DNA of 6,159 bases from Planctomycetota bacterium (GTDB taxonomy: Bacteria > Planctomycetota > Planctomycetia > Pirellulales > Lacipirellulaceae), in contig JAADIN010000083.1 in the NCBI GenBank assembly GCA_013151315.1, positions 1 through 6,159 of the forward strand, written 5' to 3'. Within the stretch, counting starts at the first letter, position 1. Every line of letters begins with the position of its first letter. The notes below the pieces were generated by a model. The model was given only the letters and a program-made list of their open reading frames with translations, did no database searches and was not told where the DNA came from. This document shows positions 1 through 4,646 of the stretch, piece by piece. The translations under genes and the position numbers were made by a program.

Positions 1-1
1 G

Positions 2-223
2 TTTGAGATCGGCTCTAGTGCGAATCCTATGCTTCCCATTGCCGATGTCACCGCGACTTTCGGTGCACTTATTGGCGACTACACGTATCAAGTTCGGGTA
101 TCTGACGGCGTAGACTTCGCCACGGCCTCGTCGAGTATCAGCCTCATCCCCGAGCCAACCAGCCTACTGCTGGCCAGCATGGGCCTGATCGGTGTGCTCA
201 CGACCCGTCGTCGCCGCAGCTAG
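2..223 (+). CDS. C-terminal end of a PEP-CTERM sorted exported protein (5' partial)
   Basis: The reading frame is already open at base 2 and ends at TAG 221-223, so only the last 73 residues are present and the true start lies outside the window. The visible part begins with a beta-rich stretch containing YTYQVRVSDGVDFATAS, which resembles the last strands of a PKD- or cadherin-like domain. A classic PEP-CTERM tail follows: Pro-Glu-Pro (codons 149-157), a hydrophobic segment (SLLLASMGLIGVL) and a terminal Arg cluster (TTRRRRS). In known PEP-CTERM systems this tail directs export and processing by an exosortase, usually for exopolysaccharide-associated envelope proteins. The tail is clear; the protein's own function cannot be told from this fragment. 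A strong terminator follows. Confidence 0.9.
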   Translation, partial: FEIGSSANPMLPIADVTATFGALIGDYTYQVRVSDGVDFATASSSISLIPEPTSLLLASMGLIGVLTTRRRRS

Positions 224-251
224 TAGTTACTAAAGCTAGTGGTTACTAAAG
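220..251 (+). repeat. Tandem 16-base direct repeat spanning the stop codon
   Basis: The unit CTAGTAGTTACTAAAG (220-235) is followed at once by CTAGTGGTTACTAAAG (236-251), with one mismatch. The first unit carries the stop codon of the PEP-CTERM gene and the second lies in the 3' UTR, so this looks like a short local duplication between the stop and the terminator. No function is evident. Confidence 0.8.
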
Positions 252-268
252 ATTGACGCTTAACCCCC

Positions 269-301
269 AACCCCTTCGCCCGTGTGGCGGAGGGGTTTTT
301 T
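269..301 (+). terminator. Rho-independent terminator of the PEP-CTERM gene
   Basis: The left arm AACCCCTTCGCC (269-280) pairs with the right arm GGCGGAGGGGTT (286-297) across a CGTGT loop, giving a 12-bp GC-rich stem with a single G-U wobble. A run of six T (296-301) follows. It sits 46 bases after the stop codon. The other strand has no T run, so it should act mainly on rightward transcription. Confidence 0.93.
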
Positions 302-589
302 CGTGCCGAGTTATCGCGCCCGGCCAAAAAAAGCATTCGCTTTCGTACTCAGCATACGCAATAATCATCCCTGCGTAGCTTCACGCAGACGGTTCTTTGA
401 AAACGAAAATCAACCCGCAACCCTTTTGTCCCCTCAACGCACGATCACGATTTCGTGCCAAAACCCCACCCCTGCGGTGGCGAGAAAGACGAGAAAACAA
501 GCACGTTCCCGAAGGGCATCCCTTCGTTAGGTCCTTTTGGCAAAAAACACCCAGGCGAAATAACGAAGCGCCGCGACTCGTCGCGAAAA
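302..589. other. Hairpin-rich noncoding region between convergent genes
   Basis: I see no convincing gene here; the open frames that cross it lack recognisable domains, signal sequences or start context. It does hold several inverted repeats: CTGCGT/ACGCAG (371-376 with 383-388), CACGA/TCGTG (446-450 with 453-457), CCACC/GGTGG (466-470 with 476-480), a 7-bp stem CGAAGGG/CCCTTCG with a CAT loop (510-526), and CGCGA/TCGCG (572-576 with 581-585). TGCCAAAA (456-463) is complementary to TTTTGGCA (535-542) and could close a stem around two of these. On the minus strand a weak 5-bp hairpin at 330-343 is followed by T residues. One or more of these may end the leftward transcript from the 590-1231 gene, but none is a textbook terminator. 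Confidence 0.5.
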
Positions 590-1231
590 CTACGGAGCCA
601 GCAGGCCTTGCCAACGCCACGGCCCACAACTTCCAGGACGAGAATGCCCGAGTGTGTAAACGCAGTCGCGCGGACAATCGACGGCCATCTTGTACGGCAG
701 GGCCGGAACCGTAAGAAAAAAGTGACCTGCCGAGATAAGCGGCTGCAGACAGTAGGATGGAGTGTAGCCATAACGCTCGGCATTGGCCTCTTCGAAGTAC
801 AAGGGCCGGTGGTGCTGGCATGTCGCCGACCAATGCGGGTCGGTCGGGCTCCAGTGCCCGTACTGTCGCTTGTCGCCTTTTGGGGTCGCAGTATATGGGG
901 TCGCCACATCCTGGGGAAGAAGGCCGGCCGGCAAAGAGGCGTCGACCGTCAACGACGCCATGGGAGCCGCGACAAAGCAGCGTGGCGGCTGGGGTAGCTT
1001 GACGGGACTCGGGAGCGCAAGCTCCTCGGCAGAGGTTGGCGAGTCGGCGCGGTCCGAAACCCACGCAGTGGAAATGCGAGTCGGCGAAACCGGCGGGCTG
1101 TCATGGGTGGGGCCGAAGAGGCGAAGTGCGGGCTCCTCGGCGAGAAGCGATCCAGAGTCCGTGGCGAACCAAGCCGTAGCGAGAGCCAGGAGCATCACCA
1201 AGGTGCGTGGAGAATAGTCTATGGAGGGCAT
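590..1231 (-). CDS. Small secreted protein with planctomycete HRPLYFEE / VPALPYKMAVD signature
   Basis: This 213-residue protein of unknown function reads from ATG 1231 to TAG at 590-592. I chose this ATG because it directly precedes a plausible signal peptide (PSIDYSPR, then LVMLLALATAWFA, then a likely cleavage near SLLA|EEP at about residue 31), and a weak GGGA lies a few bases upstream. The frame stays open to 1381 and an ATG at 1240 is possible, but the extra N-terminus does not look like a signal sequence. After a Pro-rich, low-complexity middle, the C-terminal third is distinctive: CQHHRPLYFEE (138-148), ERYGY, LQPLISAGHFF, VPALPYKMAVD (175-185), CPRDCVYTLGH (186-196) and RPGSC. I recall this signature from planctomycete hypothetical proteins with no assigned role. 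The repeated Cys residues may form disulfides outside the cytoplasm. It converges on the PEP-CTERM gene and diverges from the PKD gene. Confidence 0.85.
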   Translation of the reverse strand: MPSIDYSPRTLVMLLALATAWFATDSGSLLAEEPALRLFGPTHDSPPVSPTRISTAWVSDRADSPTSAEELALPSPVKLPQPPRCFVAAPMASLTVDASLPAGLLPQDVATPYTATPKGDKRQYGHWSPTDPHWSATCQHHRPLYFEEANAERYGYTPSYCLQPLISAGHFFLTVPALPYKMAVDCPRDCVYTLGHSRPGSCGPWRWQGLLAP

Positions 1232-1447
1232 GATTAGCATCCCAGTCGCGATCGGTTTTCGGCGGACGTTTTCCGCCAGACAAAGGGGCGGACAGCTCTC
1301 TTGCCATCCCTCTCTTGCCATTTCGACGCCGGAGAATCGTTTTCTCAAGAAGATCCCGAGCAGCCAATACGACCGGCACAATCGGTAAAGAAGAAGCTAT
1401 CAGCTAAATTTGTTTGACAAGCTTGCAGGTTTGAAAATAATTGAATT
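1232..1447. promoter_or_regulatory. Divergent intergenic region with inverted and direct repeats
   Basis: This 216-base gap separates two divergently read genes and should hold both promoters. Near the leftward gene, GGCGGA (1261-1266) and TCCGCC (1272-1277) form a 6-bp hairpin that would lie about 30 bases before its start codon, in the 5' UTR. Further right, the 12-mer CTCTCTTGCCAT occurs twice (1296-1307 and 1310-1321) at a 14-base period. An 8-base palindrome CAAGCTTG (1418-1425) lies inside the spacer of the rightward promoter. I could not pick a convincing promoter for the leftward gene. Regulatory roles for the repeats are inference. Confidence 0.45.
1414..1441 (+). promoter_or_regulatory. 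Sigma70-like promoter of the PKD surface-protein gene
   Basis: A perfect -35 hexamer TTGACA (1414-1419) is followed after 16 bases by AATAAT (1436-1441), a reasonable -10 match. The expected transcription start falls at about 1447-1450, on or beside the ATG at 1448. The transcript may therefore be leaderless or nearly so, which fits the absence of any Shine-Dalgarno sequence before that ATG. Confidence 0.6.
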
Positions 1448-3691
1448 ATGGGAATTTTCGCTTCACTCATTCGTTGTCTATTGCCTCGTGGCCGCCAATT
1501 GCCCCGTGGCCGTAGGCGGAGGCATTCTCTCGCACTCGACGCAGCCCCTTTTTCGCCGCGACGATTGGAGTGCCGCCGTCTGCTCGACGCTTCCGCAGCC
1601 GGCTTGTTGCTTGCACCTCCCGGTGACCCAGGGGCATACGTGCAGGTTGGCGAAAACGTGGACTCTTCCACCGACCCTCTCGAGAGCCATGTTACCGACG
1701 GAGACGACGGAATTGGCACGCCCCCATCAAATATCCAATTCGCGCCAGTAGCGATGATCAACGAAAACGGTTTCGCACAGCTTCAATTGACATTCGACGA
1801 CCCGGGATTGCTTGATACGCACACGGTAGAGATCGACTGGGGCGACGGGACGACCACAACGATCGAGCTGGAAGGCGGCGAGCGATTCGTGGGTACGAAT
1901 CATCAGTACCTCGATGACAACCCAAGCGGTACGAGCCAGGATGAGTACACGATCACGGTAAAAGTCATCGACGATGACGGCGGGATGACGACCGGTGAGA
2001 CGACGGTATTGGTGAAAAATGTCGCACCATCAAACGTCCAGTTCGCACCGGTAGCGATGATCAACGAAAACGGTTTCGCACAGCTTCAATTGACATTCGA
2101 CGACCCAGGACTGCTCGATACGCATACAGTAGAGATCGACTGGGGCGACGGGACGACTACAACGATCGAGCTGGAGGGCGGCGAGCGTTTTGTGGGAACG
2201 AATCATCAGTACCTGGATGACAACCCAAGCGGTACGAGCCAGGATGAGTACACGATCACGGTAAAGGTTATCGACGATGATGGCGGGATGACGACCGGCG
2301 TAACGACGGTGCTCGTCAAGAATGTCGCGCCGGTGATCGAGACTTTGACGGTCACTCCCTCGGTCATCACCGAAGGCAATTCGGTAACGGTCAGTGGGAC
2401 GTTTAGCGATGTGGGGACGCTCGACACGCAGACGGCGACCATCCGCTGGGGCGACGGAACGGTTGAAGAGGTGAGCCTCGATAGCTTGGATGGCTCGGGA
2501 ACTTTCACGATCACCCATTTCTATGCAGACAACGACACGGTCAATCCCGATGATGGACCGATACCCGATAATCTCTACACGATAACCGTCACGATTGCGG
2601 ATGATGACGGCGGAGAAGCAACGAGATCGATTGACGTCTCGGTGCTGAATGTTAGCCCCAATCTCGAACCGATTGTCGCGGTGACGGGCGTCAATTCCGC
2701 GGGGGAAGTCACCCTGACGATTCGGTTTACCGATCCTGGTGCCGATACGCTTACGGTCTACGTCGATTGGGGAGATGTCCGAGATCCTAACGATCCCTCG
2801 ATTCCGGCGCTGGAGCCTTTTGTGATCGATTTGACGGACATCGAAGCTCCGGGCACTTTTACGGTGACGCTTGAGCATGCTTACGAGGGCCCGCCCAATC
2901 CGTTGAGTCCTGCATCGGCGATTGAGATATTTGTGTTCGTCGGCGATGACGATTTGGGCGAGACGTTTGTGCAGGCCGATGGCATGAGCCAGATAAGAAC
3001 GGTCTCGCTTACCAACCCGGGCGTGAGTGCCGAACCGCCGTCTGAAGTTGCCTTGGCCCAGGGTCGGTCGCTCTTTGCGCGACAGGTGACCAGCACTTTG
3101 TATTTTGAAGCTTCTTCGAATGTCGAAGAAGCATTGCGAGGGACAGGCTTTGGTGCGGCCGGTGCCGATCCCAATGCGACGAGCGATCGCTATTTAGAAC
3201 TGCGAGTCATCGACTCCTTCGGCAATCTGGGGGAAGGGCATCGACTGAAGATCGAGGTGCTGCAAGATTTGCCCGCCTTGTTCCGCAGTCTTCCTGACAA
3301 GCACTATGCCATCTACTTGGTCCATGTTGAGACCAACACCAGCCGTTTGGTCATCGAAGTCTACGTGCGTGACGGCAAAGTGATTGATCCGGGCGACGAC
3401 TCGGAGGGCACGCGCGATCGGCCACCCACCGAAGAAGCGACCCCTGGGCGGGAAGATATTCGGAAGCTGGAGGCGGAGGAAGATGAGGTTGGCGAAGACG
3501 CAAGCGGCGCACGGGCGTTGCCAGAGAATCGGCAGTCTGGGCTGAGCTGGGGGCCCGCCCTGGCGGGCTTGGTAGCGACGAGCTCCTACCGCTCTTGGGC
3601 CACGCGAGTCGATCGGACGGTGGCCCAGGCTGGGCCCCGGCAGTGGAAGCGATTGCGCCTGCGGCACCCGCATAAGCGGAAAAACCGTTAA
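1448..3691 (+). CDS. Large PKD/Ig-like repeat surface protein with planctomycete Arg-rich N-terminus
   Basis: This 747-residue protein is probably exported and extracellular. Its N-terminus (MGIFASLIRCLLPRGRQ, then RGRRRR, then RRLECRRLLDASA at about 38-50) is not a classic signal peptide. It matches the style of the planctomycete LEPR-XLL-like N-terminus, which supports the ATG at 1448. Four PKD/Ig-like modules follow. Modules 1 (93-193) and 2 (194-294) are near-identical and carry IDWGDGTTTT, YLDDN and VIDDDGG. Module 3 (295-404) has IRWGDGT and IADDDGG. Module 4 (405 to about 525) has VDWGD and FVGDDD. The Asp-rich loops suggest calcium binding, but that is inference. A further conserved-looking domain at about 580-660 contains DRYLELRVIDSFGN, ALFRSLPDKHYAIYLV, VYVRDGK and TRDRPPT; I recall this ending from other planctomycete surface proteins. 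A Glu-rich linker, a short hydrophobic stretch (GPALAGLVATSSY, about 702-714) and a strongly basic tail (RQWKRLRLRHPHKRKNR) end the protein. A role in adhesion or envelope structure is plausible but unproven. Confidence 0.9.
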   Translation: MGIFASLIRCLLPRGRQLPRGRRRRHSLALDAAPFSPRRLECRRLLDASAAGLLLAPPGDPGAYVQVGENVDSSTDPLESHVTDGDDGIGTPPSNIQFAPVAMINENGFAQLQLTFDDPGLLDTHTVEIDWGDGTTTTIELEGGERFVGTNHQYLDDNPSGTSQDEYTITVKVIDDDGGMTTGETTVLVKNVAPSNVQFAPVAMINENGFAQLQLTFDDPGLLDTHTVEIDWGDGTTTTIELEGGERFVGTNHQYLDDNPSGTSQDEYTITVKVIDDDGGMTTGVTTVLVKNVAPVIETLTVTPSVITEGNSVTVSGTFSDVGTLDTQTATIRWGDGTVEEVSLDSLDGSGTFTITHFYADNDTVNPDDGPIPDNLYTITVTIADDDGGEATRSIDVSVLNVSPNLEPIVAVTGVNSAGEVTLTIRFTDPGADTLTVYVDWGDVRDPNDPSIPALEPFVIDLTDIEAPGTFTVTLEHAYEGPPNPLSPASAIEIFVFVGDDDLGETFVQADGMSQIRTVSLTNPGVSAEPPSEVALAQGRSLFARQVTSTLYFEASSNVEEALRGTGFGAAGADPNATSDRYLELRVIDSFGNLGEGHRLKIEVLQDLPALFRSLPDKHYAIYLVHVETNTSRLVIEVYVRDGKVIDPGDDSEGTRDRPPTEEATPGREDIRKLEAEEDEVGEDASGARALPENRQSGLSWGPALAGLVATSSYRSWATRVDRTVAQAGPRQWKRLRLRHPHKRKNR
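1724..2329 (+). repeat. Tandem duplication of a 303-base PKD module
   Basis: Copy 1 (1724-2026) and copy 2 (2027-2329) are exact-length tandem units of 101 codons. By hand alignment they differ at roughly 28 of 303 bases, but the proteins differ at only two residues (Ile to Val in PSNxQF, Glu to Val in TTGxTT). Almost all changes are silent third-position or Leu-codon changes. The segment from GCGATGATCAACGAAAACGG to about 80 bases further right in the gene is nearly free of differences, so divergence is patchy. Confidence 0.95.
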
Positions 3692-3718
3692 TCGGCGATT
3701 TTTTCGAGTCTCCCCAAT

Positions 3719-3724
3719 TACAAT
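3719..3724 (+). promoter_or_regulatory. Possible -10 element for the kinase gene
   Basis: TACAAT matches the -10 consensus well (TATAAT) and lies 77 bases before the preferred kinase start. No good -35 is visible at the usual distance; the corresponding stretch is T-rich (GATTTTTTC). If it is used, transcription would begin near 3731 and the palindrome at 3736-3765 would sit in the first bases of the 5' UTR. Confidence 0.3.
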
Positions 3725-3735
3725 CGAGGGTAGGG

Positions 3736-3765
3736 AAAGTCGAGGGATTGCAATCCCTCGGCTTT
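3736..3765. repeat. 30-base near-perfect palindrome upstream of the kinase gene
   Basis: The core CGAGGGATTG | CAATCCCTCG (3741-3760) is a perfect 20-base palindrome. It extends through one T-G wobble to AAAG (3736-3739) pairing with CTTT (3762-3765). As RNA it could form a long hairpin of about 13 bp with a four-base loop. No T run follows on either strand, so it is not a standard terminator. It could be a dimeric-protein operator, a 5' UTR hairpin, or a dispersed palindromic repeat. Confidence 0.85.
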
Positions 3766-3800
3766 GTCGCCGTTCAATGTTATGGGGTACGAGGCGCAAG

Positions 3801-4646
3801 ATGAAAAACTGTCCTGCTTGCCAAGCTGCTGTCGACGAGTCGTCGCTCGCTGCGGGTCGCTGCGCCTATTGCGGAGCGGTGCTGCGAAATGTCCCTCAGC
3901 GCTCGGTACAAGATATCCGGCAAGATGATCAGGAGACCCTGCAAGATCCTGATGCGACTCCGACGATGGAGTTTGCCATCGATGCCCCGCAAGAGACGCC
4001 GACCATGGACTTCGGCGGTGAGAAGACCCTCGATTTTTCTGGGGACGAGTTGGCTAGCGACGAGTTGACTAGCGACCCGGAAGCCGATGTTTCTGAGAGT
4101 ATGGTGACGGCGCAGTGGCTCGACAATGTTGCGGAGAGCCAGTCCGATCCTAAGGCGACGATTCGACAAAAAGAAACCGTTTCGGGAACGTTCGTCTCGA
4201 AATCGTCGCTGATAGTGAAGTCGCGGCACTTTCGTTCTCAAGAGGAGATGGAGCAGCCTATTGCCTCTCCTGACGACGCTCCCGACTACGAGCTGCTCAA
4301 GGTGCTTGGCGAAGGCGGCATGGGCGTTGTTTATGCTGCACGTCAGTCGGCCATCGCGCGCACCGTGGCCGTGAAAATGCTCAAGCAATCCAATGGGCAA
4401 ACCAACGAGCAGCGTGAGAAGTTCATCTCCGAGGCGGTGGTCACAGGCGAGCTCGACCATCCCAACATCGTGCCGATCTACGATTTGGGCGCGAACGACT
4501 CGGGGGCGCTTTTTTATTCGATGAAACGGGTAAAAGGCACGCCGTGGAACGAGGTGGTCAAAGAAAAATCGCTGGATGCAAACTTGCATATCTTGCTACG
4601 GGTGGCCGATGCGGTTGCCTTTGCGCACGCCAATGGTGCATCGTGA
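3801..4646 (+). CDS. Ser/Thr protein kinase, N-terminal part (zinc ribbon, acidic linker, kinase N-lobe), cut off by a frameshift
   Basis: The frame gives 281 residues to TGA 4644-4646. I prefer ATG 3801 over the in-frame ATG 3777 because GAGG (3791-3794) lies six bases before it and the protein then begins with its first recognisable domain. That is a zinc ribbon, CPAC (4-7) and CAYC (21-24). A low-complexity acidic linker (about 40-160) contains three T-[ML]-[DE]-F motifs and the repeat DELASDELTSD. The kinase domain starts at Tyr163: glycine-rich loop GEGGMG (170-175), AVK lysine Lys192, and probable alpha-C glutamate Glu211 (FISEAVVTGELDHPNIVPIYDLG). The frame ends in AFAHANGAS, just where GxxHRDLKP should follow. 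HRDLKPEN is present immediately downstream in another frame, so this is the front half of one kinase gene. Alone it lacks the catalytic loop and the metal-binding Asp and cannot be an active kinase. Confidence 0.88.
   Translation: MKNCPACQAAVDESSLAAGRCAYCGAVLRNVPQRSVQDIRQDDQETLQDPDATPTMEFAIDAPQETPTMDFGGEKTLDFSGDELASDELTSDPEADVSESMVTAQWLDNVAESQSDPKATIRQKETVSGTFVSKSSLIVKSRHFRSQEEMEQPIASPDDAPDYELLKVLGEGGMGVVYAARQSAIARTVAVKMLKQSNGQTNEQREKFISEAVVTGELDHPNIVPIYDLGANDSGALFYSMKRVKGTPWNEVVKEKSLDANLHILLRVADAVAFAHANGAS
4631..4646 (+). other. Frameshift junction in the kinase catalytic loop
   Basis: Here the frame of AHANG runs into TGA, while CAT CGT GAT (His-Arg-Asp) starts at 4639 in the next frame. 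Kinases of this type usually have two hydrophobic residues between the Gly and HRD (six bases); only one base is present. A loss of five bases would explain this, for instance collapse of a short direct repeat such as ATGGT-ATGGT or GGTGT-GGTG. A two-base loss would also restore the frame, but with one residue fewer. Confidence 0.8.

Noticed and set aside
381..1064. A 227-residue open frame on the minus strand overlapping the secreted-protein gene
   Set aside because: It overlaps the better-supported 590-1231 gene in another frame, and has no domain, signal peptide or start context. It arises from high-GC codon use.
1410..1751. A 113-residue plus-strand frame overlapping the start of the PKD gene
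   Set aside because: It starts inside the promoter and overlaps the PKD gene in another frame, with no supporting features.
1724..2329. CRISPR-like or satellite repeat array
   Set aside because: There are only two 303-base units, in frame and coding; there are no short repeats with unique spacers.
2030..2878. A 282-residue antisense frame inside the PKD gene
   Set aside because: It is Arg/Ile/Asp-rich with a composition typical of antisense shadows, and the plus-strand PKD modules are unmistakable.
3685..3704. A possible terminator after the PKD gene (CCG/CGG then T6)
   Set aside because: The stem is only three base pairs and overlaps the stop codon, so the T run alone is not enough to call it.
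3777..3800. An earlier kinase start at ATG 3777
   Set aside because: It would add eight residues (MLWGTRRK) before the zinc ribbon with no ribosome binding site, whereas ATG 3801 has GAGG six bases upstream. It cannot be excluded entirely.
3780..4589. A 269-residue antisense frame across the kinase N-lobe
   Set aside because: Kinase motifs on the plus strand are clear and the antisense product has no recognisable features.
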